This document shows positions 1 to 11,997 of a stretch of DNA of 64,000 nucleotides, in pieces. Source of the stretch: Collybiopsis luxurians FD-317 M1. Its lineage: Eukaryota > Basidiomycota > Agaricomycetes > Agaricales > Omphalotaceae. The stretch covers positions 682,001 to 746,000 of the forward strand of contig KN834758.1 in NCBI GenBank assembly GCA_000827265.1, given 5' to 3'. The first letter of the stretch is position 1. Each line of letters begins with the position of its first letter. Under the pieces are notes generated by a model. The model searched no databases and had not been told where the DNA came from. It saw nothing but the letters and a program-made list of their open reading frames with translations. Position numbers and translations under genes: made by a program.

Positions 1-356
1 GTAGATGCCAGCGGTGGTACGTATCTACTTGCATGCAAAACGAACGCGACTTTGAACTTGTTGCAGAGAGACCACCTCCAAGGACCAGCTGGCATCGCGT
101 TCTTTCCTTCCAAGAACACTCAAATAAATACCTCCAGACATTGAAGAAAGGTGCCCTCGTTTACGTGGAAGCAGCGTACGAGCTCAGAGAGCCTGAACCC
201 GATGCCGACCCATCAACACCTCAAGGCCAACGCCAGATATTCCTTCGACACGGTGAGTCCAATGTGTGTTGATCTCTTCGCTGTCGAACCAAACTTGTTC
301 TAGAAACCATACGTGTTTTGGCCCAACCGAAATCCTCAGACGCTGACGAGGAGTGA
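1..356 (+). CDS. mitochondrial single-stranded DNA-binding protein, 3' part
   Basis: The gene is cut by the left edge of the window, so its N-terminus is missing. The readable part runs in frame to 252, an intron lies at 253-303 (GTGAGT...TAG), and the last exon is 304-356 ending in TGA. The protein carries an OB-fold SSB pattern: TSWHRVLSF, then KKGALVYVEAAYELRE, then IFLRHE and a short acidic tail (SSDADEE). The WHRV...KKGALVYVE layout is that of mitochondrial SSB (Rim1 family), which coats single-stranded mtDNA during replication. The methionine at 33 lies inside the conserved domain and is probably not the true start; the in-frame codons before it may be exon. The family call is firm, the 5' structure is not visible. 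Confidence 0.8.
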
Positions 357-764
357 AGCGACTGTGCTTGAATTATTCACCCCACTCTTATTGTATAGCA
401 AAATAGCATTTTTGGATTACTTGTTCTACAGGCGGTACATATCTCCTCCTAATGCGAAAATTCCGTTTCTTCTTCAATATGACCGTGTCTGTCATATGTC
501 GTCTCGGGTTGTGTAGCTCTACTTGTGAATTCACTGGGTTCAGGCATCCATTCCTATGGCAGCGCGTTAGAGGGAGAATGAAAGTACTCAAGAAGCAGGA
601 GCATACACTTTCTGTTCTTGGAGGGACACTCGGAATAGGCATACTCACCGATGGACCTGCAGTTTCACCTCCTACACTATTTCTCTTCAACTTGTACAGA
701 TAATCGCGTACGGTAGTTGATACGAGCTGCGAGAGATATGTGTCAGACTCCAACCGGACCGGGA
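357..764. other. convergent intergenic region
   Basis: This 408-bp stretch separates the stop codons of the SSB gene (+) and the DUF336-like gene (-). It holds the two 3' ends. Short open frames on both strands show no recognisable motif and no splice-consistent extension, so I see no gene here. Confidence 0.5.
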
Positions 765-1441
765 TCAAGAACTGACGTTATGGTCATCTTGTGAGGAACC
801 CGAATAGCACGCCACAACCGCAATGGGGCAGCATGGCGCGTTCTGTAGAGTTGAGGATAAGATCAAGCACTTGCAAAAAGACATGTACCTCGAGCCAGAT
901 AGGAAATGCTGAGTCTATGAGCAACAACGCCACAAAACCAAGGAAGAAAACTCACCGCCACCTTGAACCCTTGCACCCTCCTGCCCAGGGAGACCCAACT
1001 GCTTTGGATTCTTGCCCATAGCACTCATACCCTTTTCAACATAGTAACTAGAATGACCTGTTCTCTTTACCACCGCAACTAGAGAATCTAACACCGTCCA
1101 GCTGTCCATACTGACATCACCTATACCTGACAGATGCCCCAGATCACCGACTGTACAAGCAAATAATGTATGACCTGCTATAGTCTGAATTGAAATGACG
1201 AGGCCTTTTCCTTTTGAGTGGCGAGAGGTTGCACGGAAACGTTTACGGAGAGATAGGCCCTGTTGAGGTAGATTCGGTGGAATTTGAAAAAAAAGTCGCG
1301 TACTACTACGAGGCATCGGCTTACGAGCGTGACCGCATCTGAAGCGGAAAAGGAAGGGAATCTGTAACTGGTTTCTTCGTGCAAAGCCTGGCTTGCAATT
1401 GAAGCGTCGCTAGGGGGCATGGCCTGTAATCCACTGAACAT
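765..1441 (-). CDS. DUF336 / heme-degrading-domain-like protein (YBR137W type)
   Basis: Four exons on the minus strand: 1441-1325, 1259-956, 908-889 (only 20 nt) and 842-765, joined by GT-AG introns in one frame (172 residues; 165 if the second ATG at 1420 is used). The middle part has the family layout: DAVTLGLSLRKR near the start, then HTLFACTVGDL, SWTVLDSLVAVVKR, GHSSYYVEKG and, across the small exon, VQGGAFPIWLENAPCCPIAVVACYSG in two pieces. VQGGAFPI followed by a hydrophobic strand and a YSG-x-DDH end is the usual C-terminus of the PF03928 proteins related to yeast YBR137W. Those proteins are small cytosolic homo-oligomers; biochemical role is poorly defined. Without the 20-nt exon the frame is lost, which supports it. 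Confidence 0.8.
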
Positions 1442-2083
1442 GCGGACAATGCGTGAATAAGGTCCGAAATGAGCAACGTATAATCAATTGCCTTACCTGC
1501 CAGTACTCTTCTTACTCCCTCGAATTGGCGCCCATCCTTTTCTAGTTATTCTTTTCCCACAGATCGACCACCTTTCCTTTTTCCAAAATCCACACTCAGT
1601 CTTCAGTCTTCCAACCTCCTGATTGTTCTGATTCAATCCCCGTCTTTCGACCCAATGTTTCACCTCATGAGTAGTCATAAAGTACAGCCGTCATAACAGC
1701 AAAGGGAGTGATAGTAGTAAAGAGGCGAAGACTCAAGATTAGGAGCCAGTGGCAAGCCTTTCATTTTGGAAGCATGTCAGTAAACGGAAACCGACTGGAA
1801 CGCGAGGCTCGTTATCAAATGCAATTTGGAAGATTTCGACGTCGAGTCGCGACTCGCCGACGGACGCGATGGCAAGAGAAGCGTATCGCATCACGTGGAC
1901 GTCTAAAGACGAAAGCAAGACAAAAGTTCGGGGCAGCTTCTTGAATAGAGTATTACTGAGTTCTGGGTATGAGTACTGCATTTGATAGCGATGAGAAGGT
2001 GAATTCAGAATCAATTCAATAGATATTTTCGTTAGGTGTTTATCCCCGGAGGTAATTGAAAGACGCTATGTAATCACTCTTTC
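1442..2083. promoter_or_regulatory. divergent promoter region between DUF336-like gene and PEX12
   Basis: This 642-bp gap lies between divergent start codons. Several open frames of 60-90 codons overlap on both strands around 1493-2014, but they lack family motifs and contradict each other, so I treat them as chance. A palindromic CACGTG lies at 1892-1897, 187 bp before the PEX12 start; it is a plausible bHLH site only. Confidence 0.4.
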
Positions 2084-3399
2084 ATGGAATTCTTCAACGA
2101 CGCAGGGGCAGATCCTCTCAAACCTTCTCTTTTCGAACTAGTAGCGCAAGAGCAGTTGAGAGATTTATTACAACCTGCTTTGAAATATGTATTGGCAGTA
2201 CGTATCCTCGAAATTTCTTCCATTTTCATTCTTAATTAATCCCCAGGTATTTGCTCAACGATATCCTCGGTATCTATTGCGTATAGTAAACAGACATGAA
2301 GAGTTCTACGCCTTTATTATGCTCTTTGTTGAAAGACATTATCTTCGCAAGCATGGTACGTGTTTTCGGTACAGCCGCAAGTTTTGTCACTCATTCCATT
2401 CAGGTGCATCCTTTGCGGAGAATTTCTACGGTTTGAAACGCAGACGACGACCATTTATCGAGCCAGAAAGGGCCAAAGCCGCAACAGGCGGTATTCCGGA
2501 TGCAGAGAAATTAGGGACTCGAGAAATCCAACGCTCTTTACTTTTCCTGGTGCGTATGCCTAGTCTCGAGGTTCTCTTGCTCCATCTCATCTTTTTCCCC
2601 AGGTTGGCTTACCCTATCTCCGGGCAAAAGCCCAGGATTATTACGAAGAGCTGGGTGGAGGTGTTAGCTCTGATATACTTGAAGAATCAACTCTCGATCC
2701 ACGTCAACTGCGGGCTCTTACAGACCAGAGTTTCAAGGGATGGCTTAGACGTACATTTAAGGCAGCATATCCCTGGCTCAATACATCATTCGAAGTCTGG
2801 TTACTCGTATGCAACATCGCATACTTGTTTGATCGGACAGCATTCTACAGACCCTGGCTATCTTGGATTGGTGTAGACTTGCGGAGGCTAGGTCTCGATG
2901 ATTTCGTACGTTTTGCTGTCCTAGTTATATCCTAACCTGGCCGCTAATTCTCCCCCAGCGTGCAGCAGGTCTAGCAGCTAAAACCTCTCAAACCCAATCC
3001 AAAACTTTACTCCAACGTCTCCGTCGCCTTATCTCGACTTCGCCACATCTTCTATTCGATTCTCTGCGACTTCTTCTCCCAACTGCCATCTTTTTCATCA
3101 AATTCCTCGAATGGTGGTATTCTCCCAATTCTCCAGCCCGATCTCTTTCCGTTTCTCCATTGGGTCCAGCTGTGCCTCCACCCAATCTTCTCCCTCCGCA
3201 TCCTAAAGGGATAGGATTCGACTCTCAGGCCTATGGAATCTGTCCAATATGCCGCGGGGAGATCAACAACGCGACTGCCTTGCCTTCAGGGTATGTCTTT
3301 TGTTATCGCTGTGCATATGACCATGTAGAGAAGCACGGAGAATGTCCAGTTACTTTGTTGCCAGCCAAAACGTATCAGTTGAGAAAGATTATGGTATAG
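2084..3399 (+). CDS. PEX12: peroxisome assembly protein 12 (RING peroxin)
   Basis: Five exons: 2084-2197, 2247-2355, 2404-2549, 2603-2905, 2959-3399; 370 residues, normal for the family. Pex12 is an integral peroxisomal membrane protein that, with Pex2 and Pex10, forms the ubiquitin-ligase channel that recycles the import receptor Pex5. The N-terminal two thirds has the Pex2/Pex12 core (LFELVAQEQLRDLLQPALKY at the start, RHYLRKHG, FYGLKRRR, later EVWLLVCNIAYLF). The C-terminus has a reduced RING: CPIC at 319-322, CYRC at 339-342 and a lone Cys at 353, which matches the single-zinc RING typical of Pex12. The start is chosen because it opens directly into the conserved MEFFNDAGADP leader. It is followed 259 bp downstream by PHO81 on the same strand. 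Confidence 0.96.
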
Positions 3400-3523
3400 A
3401 ACGTGCGTTGGTGTCTGTGGGATGGGTGTTGATCGATAGAAGCAATAAACAAAGTTGCTATCCTAGAGTGTATATTAGCACCGAGAGGTTAGAAAATACT
3501 GCGCCTCGTTGTCCTTTTTTAGA

Positions 3524-3529
3524 CACGTG
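3524..3529. promoter_or_regulatory. CACGTG element upstream of PHO81
   Basis: A perfect palindromic CACGTG hexamer lies 130 bp before the PHO81 initiation codon. CACGTG is the core of the Pho4/NUC-1 binding site, and PHO81 itself is phosphate-regulated through Pho4 in yeast. The site and distance are seen; its use here is inference. Flanking bases (A-CACGTG-CG) are not the highest-affinity Pho4 context, and other bHLH factors share this core. Confidence 0.4.
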
Positions 3530-3658
3530 CGCGGGAAGATGGTAATTATCTAGTTAAACTTGGTTTTGAATCACATCCTGTTCAGAAATTTCATGGATAT
3601 ATCATATCGTACTCCTTCTCAAAAGGCGCACATCTTGCCTTATTAAAATCGTCTCATC

Positions 3659-6600
3659 ATGAAGGCAAGTCGCTGATCATGAAAACAGTCAACCAGCCAC
3701 GTACTAACCAAGGTCGGCTTCAGTTTGGGAAACATATCCAGTCTCAGCAAGTCCCCGGATGGTCCCAGTATTATCTTGATTACAAGTTCCTCAAGAAAAT
3801 CATCTCTTCGCTCGAGGCAAACAGACCAGCTTCAGAATCCGCTGCTCTTGCTCTTGGGACGAGACCTGGAGATATTCTTAGCCATCCTGGACCTGTTACA
3901 CCTGCTACTGCTATTGCCAGTACTTCGAGAGAGAACACCCCCGGAGTACCCCCGCTCTTTCCTACATCTGAACACGATGAAGATCGAGGATCAGAATTTC
4001 AAGCACACAAGGCTGCATTCTTTTTCAAACTCGAACGTGAACTAGAAAAGGTTTGTGTGCGCGTCTGCCCTTGGATAAGAGATGGTCGATGCTGATAAGG
4101 GGTCTCACGAGTCCAGATTAATGCTTTTTATCTTCAAAAAGAGGCCGAGTTGAAGCTGCGCCTCGAGACTCTCTTATCAAAAAGAAGAGCCGCTGCAATG
4201 AGAGGTCTGCCGGACACGGTCGACGGGAATATGCAAAATCATGTAGAGTGGAACGCCGTCGAGGAAGGTTTTCGTCTTTTGGAACGCGATCTAGGGAAAC
4301 TTCAGGTGATTTTCTTCTCGCCACAGTCGCACTGATTCTATAGGACCGACTTTTACACTAGGCATTCGTTGAAGTTAACGCAACTGGCTTCCGAAAAATC
4401 TTGAAAAAGTTTGATAAACGGTCAAAATCGACAACCAAAGAACTCTATCTTAGTCGACAAGTGGATGTGCAACCTGTATTTAACAGACAGGTTCGCCCCC
4501 TCTTTGTGCGAGGCTTTATGTCGTGGCTCACGCAAAATACCTTTTGTGGCCTTCTTAGCTTATCTCTGAGCTCTCTGATACCGTCGCCAGTTGTCTCCTC
4601 AACTTGTCCGATCTGTCATCAGGCCTGAAATTTGAAGGCCGTTCAGCAAATGACATCTTCACACAGCAAATTATGACCGAACGTACCTTTATTGGCCCTC
4701 TCCACGACCTCGAGAAAAATCTCCGGAAAGCAGTCGCCAGTGCGGATCAAGGTGCCATTGTTGACTGTGTACATTATTCCGATGGGCTCGTAGGGGATGA
4801 AAGACGGAATATAACGAGAATATTGTGGAGCGTCATTGTCGAGGCTCCTCCTGATCTTGCAGACCTTATCCTCTCTTCGTTATCTTCTCCATTCGATTTT
4901 GACTATGTTGACGACATTAATGGTCGCACGTGCCTTCATGAAGCTGCGATCGCCGGAGCACTACGACTCGTCATGCTCTGTATCAGCAAAAATGTTCCTG
5001 TGGACAAGGCCGACAATTATGGGCGCAACGCCCTTCATTACGCTGCCATGAATGGACATGCCGCCGTTTGTCAGAGTCTACTTGAAACAAAACATTCCTT
5101 GAATAGGCTCGATATCGATAATTACAACCCACTTGTTTATGCAACATTGCGAGGAAGCGTGGATTGTGTCAAAGTGCTTCTGGATCATGGGGAAGCTTCT
5201 CCTCAGCCTACCACACCGGGAAGCGATCTCATTCCCCTTTCCTTGGCTTGTCAGTCTGGACATGTCGATGTCGTTCAGCTTCTCCTCGAGCGAGGGGCGC
5301 AATGCCTTACCAACAGCAACGGAGAGTTCCCGATCCATTTGGCCGCACGCGCAGGACATGTCCAAGTATGCAAGCTGCTTCTTGACCATGTAGGGTGGGA
5401 CGTTCCGGACAAATATCACGAATGGACTCCGCTCTTCCACGCTGCGCGGTATGGACACGACGAGTGTGTTCGAGTTTTGCTCGACGCCGGTGCGCGCGTG
5501 AGTATTGTGGACGAGTTAGGTCACTTTGCTGTTCATTATGCCGCTTGGTTTGGGCATTACAAGTGCGTTGAAGGCCTCCTAGAGGCAGCTGCGCGCGTTC
5601 CGGCGGTTGCGGAGGGTACGAAGTTCCAAGATCTCTCGCCTGGCCCGGACGATCCAATGTCTACAGACTCGGAGATTGACCTTATTCCGTCTCTTTCCCT
5701 CCCCCCGCCTATTATGCCTCATCGCGTCTACGGTCATAATTATCTCGATCGCAGCCACCTCGTGCAAGTGTCTATTGGAACCTCTGCAGACCGGAGCAGT
5801 CACAACAACAACAAGGGGTTTTCCGGTGTTCGACTTCATCATCGGCTTATCAGTCCCGCTTTCAGAGATGAATATCTTCTTACGACTGCGCCGCTCAAGC
5901 TGGTGATGACTACAGCGCCGCAAGTCACTTCTGCTCCGTATAGCATATCGTTGCCGCCTCGGGATGAAAAGGGCGTATTTATCTTTCAGACGCCGTCTCT
6001 CGATCGTCTGTCACTAGAATTTTCGGTTTATCCCAACTTTGGTACGAAAACGATTGGATGCGCGGTTGCTCTTCCGTCTCTGTTCGCGGGAATTGAGAAT
6101 AATCAGGCATTTACATTACCTATTTTGGACCAAAGATTACATGTTGTCGGAGAGGTGATTATCGCGATTTTAACCCTGGTATATGAATAGATTTACTGAC
6201 CTCAGCAGGTCTCATTTGAAATTAACATCATTAGTTCTTTCGACGGCGTCACCCTTGAAGTGGGCGGCGATGTGGAAACCTACTGGAAATCGACGGGAAT
6301 GTCCATCATACCACATTCTCTTTCTCCCTGGCCTCAGCGGTCATACCTAATTGGCTCAGCCCAGACATCTCCATCCTCGCAATCCCTCTCTACCACCACC
6401 ACCCAGTCATCCACTATATCTTCCCTACGAGGGAAATTCCTTACTGTTGTGATACAGGTCACCCGGGATCTCCATCCGGTTGTGTATGCGGATTGGTTAT
6501 TACCGGGTTCAGATTTTGACTTGAGCGTGTGCGATGTGACTTTGGCTCAGTTTGAATCATTGGCAGTCCGGTCGGGCAGGAATCTCGACGAATCCATGAT

Positions 6601-7422
6601 AACGCCGTCGACCGATTGGCCGGTTCTGATGTCTAAGGCGATGATATCGCTGGTTCATTTGCTAAAGGTAAGTTTAATAAGTGGTCTTTTTGTTCTTACA
6701 CACTGACGATTTACTATTTGAATTAGACTCTCCCGCCAGGTATCGGCATATGCCTTGAAGTCATATTTCCCTCCCGGGAGACGAGGGAAAGATTATTCTT
6801 ATCTCGACGACTGGATCTTAATCAAGTGGTAGATGCCGTTTTGAAGACAATATACCAAACATCAATGTCCCAGTCCCAAGATAGTAATCGGAATTTCCGT
6901 CGGAGAATCATGTTTACATCCTTTTCCCCGGATATCTGTGCTGCTCTAAACTGGAAACAACCAAATTGTACGCCCCCATTCTGCTTTACTTTTCCCCGAA
7001 TTTTAGGCTGACGGATTTTTAGATGCTGTATTTCTTGCCTCACACTGCGGAAAAAACGTAGATCGCACAACTCGTCCCATTGGATTTGATTCGGGTGACA
7101 ACAAAGATCGGAGATTATCAAGTCTGGCAGCCACTGTTGAATTCGCTCGTATGAATAATTTATTGGGGGTGTTTGTTGATGCAACTCTTTTGGTTTGTTT
7201 CGGCTGTTTTCAATCCCCATTCGCTGATTGAGTTTTTTTATACGGTGTAAATAGATCCAGGTCCCATCTTTAACCCAAAGCGTCAGGAACGCTGGCCTCT
7301 TAGTTGGCATCCACGAAGCCTCGAACGATACGACAGCGGCACTGTCAAATACTTCTGGTAAAGACATTGTCGACGCATTTCTGAGGGAAGGGATTATAAC
7401 GTTCATTGACGCCTCAAAATGA
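3659..7422 (+). CDS. PHO81: SPX-ankyrin-GDPD phosphate-signalling protein (CDK inhibitor Pho81/NUC-2 type)
   Basis: Nine exons: 3659-3664, 3724-4050, 4117-4305, 4362-4490, 4559-6154, 6209-6667, 6727-6967, 7023-7192, 7255-7422; 1094 residues. Pho81 inhibits the Pho80-Pho85 cyclin-CDK when phosphate is low. The first exon is just ATGAAG, followed by a GC-AG intron (AAG|GCAAGT...TTCAG); joining it gives MKFGKHIQSQQVPGW, the canonical SPX start. SPX covers about 1-215 with the basic inositol-pyrophosphate patch region (ILKKFDKRSKS). Ankyrin repeats span about 335-565 (NGRTCLHEAA, GRNALHYAAMNGHA, FPIHLAARAGHV, WTPLFHAARYGH). A divergent glycerophosphodiesterase-like domain fills 750-1094 (YADWLLPGSDFDLSVCDVTL; LSSLAATVEFARMNNLLGV). 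An alternative start at 3679 would replace MKFGK by an unrelated leader, so I prefer the split start. Confidence 0.95.
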
Positions 7423-7510
7423 GATATACCCAAATAGGGAGCTTATTACATTAAAATTTTCTCGTATTTAGGAATAAACCTGGCTTGGTAGTGTAGGGAT
7501 TTAGTATGCG

Positions 7511-10239
7511 TTAGACTGACTGATTATACAGGGCAGCGTACGAGCCACCTTGGGCTAATAACTGATCGTGGGTGCCGAATTCGGATATCGTCTGTGAAGA
7601 TGAGTTCAGATAAGAAGCGGGAGGGAAAAAATAAGGAACACTAACACCGTCTTCCATCATTGCCACTCGATCTGCTCTGCGTGCCAGAGACAGTCGATGG
7701 GTGATAAATATGACAGTGCGCCGCCTGCTCCCGTCAGGGTAACGCGATAATCTATGTATTGTGTCGAAAATCTCCTTCTGCGCTTTGGCGTCCAATGAGG
7801 AAGTCTATATAGCGCGGCGATAAGTCTGAAAAGCGGCGAGAAAAATTTGAATTATTCGCGTACAGGTTCGTCAAAAACCAACAGATCGATATCCGGTTCG
7901 TTAGCTCGCATGAAAGCTCGAGCGATAGCTATTCGTTGCCACTGGAGCGAATTATGTTGAGCGATTAATTCTGCCAACGGGAAATTTTTTAAAATAACGA
8001 TACCTCTCCGCCTGAAAGACCATGACTATGAGACGATATTGAGGCATGATGTGGAGGCGCTACTATGGGCTCGAACGCCGGACTTTCAAGTATTGTCTGC
8101 AGTCCGAGGGGCAGGGAGTTTACTATACCATCTGCGCGCGCCAGGCGTACCGCAGTATTGATAGAATCTCTTGACGTCATGTTTGCCACGCATCCAACGC
8201 CCACGTTCTCTCTCAAGGTCGAGTTGAATTTTGAGAATCCCTGCATAACTGCGGACAAGTGCTGATGATACTCTTTAGGGTCATAGCGGCGTAGATCGTA
8301 TCCATTGACCAAGAGCTCTCCATCGTTAAAGTCCACTATGCGTAGTAAAATTTTGGCCAGAGTCGATTTTCCTTACGGAGTTATTTAAGTTGACAATATC
8401 GGTGAGAAGAGAAGAAACTTCAGCTTCTTACCTGATCCGTTATAACCTACTATTGCAAGCGTCTCCCCAGCTTTGAGAGAGAAGCTTACGTTTTTCAAGG
8501 CAGGCTCACTGCATCCGGGGTACGTGTATGACACATTTCTAGGAAAGGATAAGTCAAAAATTATCCAACCGATGGATTGAAGAAGACTATACCTAGCTTG
8601 AATGCTAACACCACCTGCCACAGATTGGTACTTTACGCGATTTTTATTCTCGGGTTGTAGTTTTGGTTTCAATTCTATACTGGCGCACCATGCGGCCATT
8701 AAAAACACGGACTGAAACGCCATTCTTGCTGTGGTTATCAAGCTCCGGAAGCTGTATATGACCGCATGAATTGAGCTTCGGTAAAGCGACAGAGACCCAA
8801 GAGTGGCTGAGGAGCTTTGCAGAAGCAGCAGAAGTGGAACCTGAACAAAAAAATGTCTCGGTTAGTTCACCGAGCAATTTACAATCATTAGTTATACGCG
8901 CACATTTTGAATTACGCGGAAAAAATCAGAGAACGTTATGCCAGTAATAAAAGACAGTTTCGGCTGATTTGCCACTTCTGAATCGTGTACGGTGTTCCAT
9001 GCGCTTACCCAGTTGGACAAAATCCAGTCTTGTAAACCGAAGAGCTGAACTTCTGGTCGATACATGTCACTGAATGCCATGTTCCGCATTTTTTCCCGCC
9101 GGTTGGCCGCATGGGCCTCTCGCCGCGTGAATTGAGAGTCAAAGTCGTTATGTGACAGGATGGAATGAGGTAACACCAGCGGCAAGAACGTCGAACACAG
9201 TGACAAGATTAGAACATAGATGTGAGTAGGGCTTTTTGTCACCGAGAAAATGAGAAGAAGATGGGATGTAATTTCCGCTACAAGCGCAAAGAGTTGGAGA
9301 AAGTCCAGCGGGGATATTGAGCCAAAACCGGTGCCATTGAAGGATCGAGCAAAGAGATCCGATTCATGGAGGAGGTCCCGAGTTACAGGATCTGAAAATG
9401 TTGGACAATCAAGTTGTACTCGTTGTCGTAGTTGCTGATATTCTACCATAAATTTTGCAGAATCTAAAACAATATTCTCATTGTATGCACTGTTGTTAAC
9501 ATACAGATCAGCCAAGAAATTGGGCGCTCAGCTGATGAAACTTACGCATATGAATCAAGAAGGCTCTCTAAATATCTCCTCGCAAGTTCAGAAGAAAGCA
9601 ATCGAAGGAGCTTTGGCCAAGTAAAGGTACCTGAGGCGAATTGCAACTGAATCTATGAAAAAAAAAAAGATGAGATGCCGACATGATGAATTGAAAGGGT
9701 CCACACTTCGTCTATGATGAGCGCCTTTAAATGTATATCATAAATGGGAGATTAAAATTTTTTCCAAGACCGGGTACCTACCTGGGAATAACCTCGAAAT
9801 GCGGGGAATAAGCTACGTGCAAGTTGAGTTGCCAACAACAGTGCTGTTCGTTTGGGATGAGAGCCGCAAAGATGCTTAAGCTGGGTATGAAGAGTGAGAG
9901 GTGTGCGCTTCACGTTCAAGCATATGAAAAATAAAGACAAACGCGACATACCAACCCCACACTATTATTTTGTATCATTCGATACGCCAAACGCGCATTT
10001 CTGACTGTTAAAGGCCGTTGGGCCCCAGGGACCAGAAGTTCCTTGCTTTTCCCGTTCACAGCTCTGGACGCCAACCAAACTTCGTACGCAGATGCCAAGC
10101 CTTCTTCAAACTCTTTCTCCTCCTTCTCAGGGTGGGGCGCCCCTCTGCGTGAAGACAATGACATGAATCTGGGCCAGAAGAGAGGCCAAAGGCCCATCAT
10201 TTGACTGCTTAAGCTAGGGAGAGAACATGGTGGGCGCAT
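7511..10239 (-). CDS. ABC-transporter-like protein with one C-terminal NBD
   Basis: Eleven exons (minus): 10239-9952, 9880-9782, 9724-9707 (18 nt), 9652-9546, 9489-8904, 8840-8593, 8538-8432, 8371-8004, 7941-7864, 7804-7646, 7591-7511; 712 residues. The C-terminal third is a full ABC ATPase: Walker A GYNGSGKST near 480-488, Q-loop VMQGF, signature LSGGEWQRIAIARAF split by an intron at about 607, Walker B DLLVFDEPTSSLD near 625-637, switch ITHRL near 668. The N-terminal region has only a few hydrophobic segments (around LFALVAEITSHLLLIF and HIYVLILSLCSTFLPLVL), fewer than the six of a normal half-transporter. A short histidine/serine-rich insertion (PPHHASISSHSHG) precedes the signature. This looks like the Agaricomycete P-loop family related to HMT1/MsbA half-transporters; substrate is unknown. 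It ends 88 bp from the PHO81 stop, convergent. Confidence 0.85.
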
Positions 10240-10701
10240 CTAGTAAGAGGAAGGGAGCAATTTAAGGGTTGCGGGCTCCACTAAGAGCTCAGAATGGCCT
10301 ATTCAGGCCTTTTTGTTAATTGTAGGATAGGGCCTTAATATATACCACAGAAAGAGTTCGGAGAACAATCATAGCCGTTGGTTGCAGTGCAACGAAACAT
10401 GCGATCCTGAAGTCTATGAGAGGGGTATGCTGTTCTGGTACCAAATTTCCGCTTTTGTATACCTCCAATCGTCGGGGGACACTGCGCCATCTTGGGGCGC
10501 TTTGACCATTCAAATTTCCTTTCCGAGTTGTATGGGGGAAGGAGGTCCGGTCTCCGGATTTGCCGGAATGACCGGAACAAGTACAGCATTACATAATTTG
10601 CCGTCATCAATTGGGCCATCACTCCCCTGAGCCCACCACGGTCCATCGGGTCTAAAGGAAAAAAAGAAATAATTGAATTCAAAAGCCCTGTATACCTTTC
10701 A
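10240..10701. promoter_or_regulatory. divergent promoter region, ABC protein and GTP cyclohydrolase I
   Basis: This 462-bp gap separates the ABC gene (-) from the cyclohydrolase gene (+). A 116-codon minus frame (10335-10682) overlaps a plus frame; neither shows a family motif. No TATA box is evident near either start. Confidence 0.4.
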
Positions 10702-11787
10702 ATGATGACTCCATCTCATAGCGAACAACTTGCGGAAAGTCTGTCAAAACTAGAGCTGTCTCTCAATCAACCAAACGGCAAGGGAGATGCAAATGAAAGG
10801 AGTCCTTCCACAGGCACCCCTCGGATCCACGAGGGTTATGGCTTTCGTCCTCCGTCTGGGGTCGCTACTCCCTTAATTGCTTCTGCAAGTGTTGCTTCTG
10901 AAGCCCTGGTTCCAGATTCCAATGGTCTTGGTTGGCCAGGTAGAAATTAACTCTTGTCGATCAAGTGTTCTGGTTGTTTTCTAATCTTTCCTCTCTGATC
11001 CAGCGAAATCAACCTATTCTCGTTTGACAGCAACAGCCGAGGAGAAAGCTGAAAGAGAAAAGAGGCTTACTGAAGCTGTCCGAACAATCTTGGACTGCAT
11101 AGGCGAGGATCCGAATCGGGAGGGCCTCTTGAAAACCCCAGAACGTTATGCAAAGGCCGTCATGTGGATGACGAAAGGGTATGAAGATCGCCTGGCAGGT
11201 GCAATTCGCTTTGACTTCCGAAATTTGCACACTGTGAATCAAACGATTCATTGTTTTTCTCTTCAGATGTCATAAATGATGCGGTATTTGCGGAAGACCA
11301 CGACGAAATGGTCTTGGTACGCGACATCGACATCTCAAGTCTATGTGAACATCATCTCGTCCCTTTCACCGGAAAGGTTAGCTCTTGTCTTGCACCGCGT
11401 CTTCGTTGTTCCCTTATTAATATACTTTTTTAGATTGCTATAGCCTATATCCCCAACAAACTCGTCCTAGGAATCTCTAAACTCGCAAGGATCGCAGAAA
11501 CTTTTAGTCGACGCCTCCAAGTTCAAGAGAGACTAACGAAACAAGTTGCGATCGCAGTTCAGGAAGCAATTAAGCCCCGCGGGGTTGCTGTGGTCATGGA
11601 GGCTACGTGGGTCGCTCTTACCTTATTTCCCCAACTTCATTTCTCACCCTCATATCTTAGCCATCTCTGTATGACCATGCGGGGTGTTCAGAAACCCGGA
11701 TCCATAACGACAACTTCGTGTATGCTTGGCTGTTTCCGCACTCAACAGAAAACGCGGGAGGAGTTCCTCACTCTCATCAAGCATTAA
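10702..11787 (+). CDS. FOL2: GTP cyclohydrolase I
   Basis: Five exons: 10702-10939, 11004-11198, 11267-11376, 11434-11606, 11661-11787; 280 residues. The enzyme turns GTP into 7,8-dihydroneopterin triphosphate, first step of folate (and tetrahydropterin) synthesis. After a 90-residue Ser/Pro-rich leader the catalytic domain begins ([27 protein letters not shown]). Active-site features are visible: [14 protein letters not shown] (zinc Cys and the two His), then [21 protein letters not shown], and [18 protein letters not shown] after the fourth intron, with the second zinc Cys in TTSCMLGCF. The last splice (CTAC|GTGGGT...TTAG|CCATC) restores the conserved ATH. Two ATGs are adjacent (10702 and 10705), so the start is uncertain by one residue. 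Length is standard for fungi. Confidence 0.96.
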
Positions 11788-11997
11788 ACTATGACTTTGA
11801 AACCACACGATTCAACTCGGGAATATCGATTCAACTCGTGTCAGCAATTTCTTGTTAGTTTATCTCAACATAATGTACGTTAGAGGTATCAAGGGGAGCA
11901 GTAATACATTTTTTTGAATAACTGTAATGCATATGTACAAGTCTGTACAAGTACAGAATATCATTGAAATAAATGATCAGTGTTTACAGATGAATAT

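Noticed and set aside
1493..2014. Several overlapping 60-90-codon frames upstream of PEX12
   Set aside because: They conflict on both strands, show no recognisable domain and no splice-consistent extension.
10335..10682. 116-codon minus-strand frame between the ABC gene and GTP cyclohydrolase I
   Set aside because: No family motif, overlapped by a plus frame of similar quality, and lies in the natural divergent promoter space.
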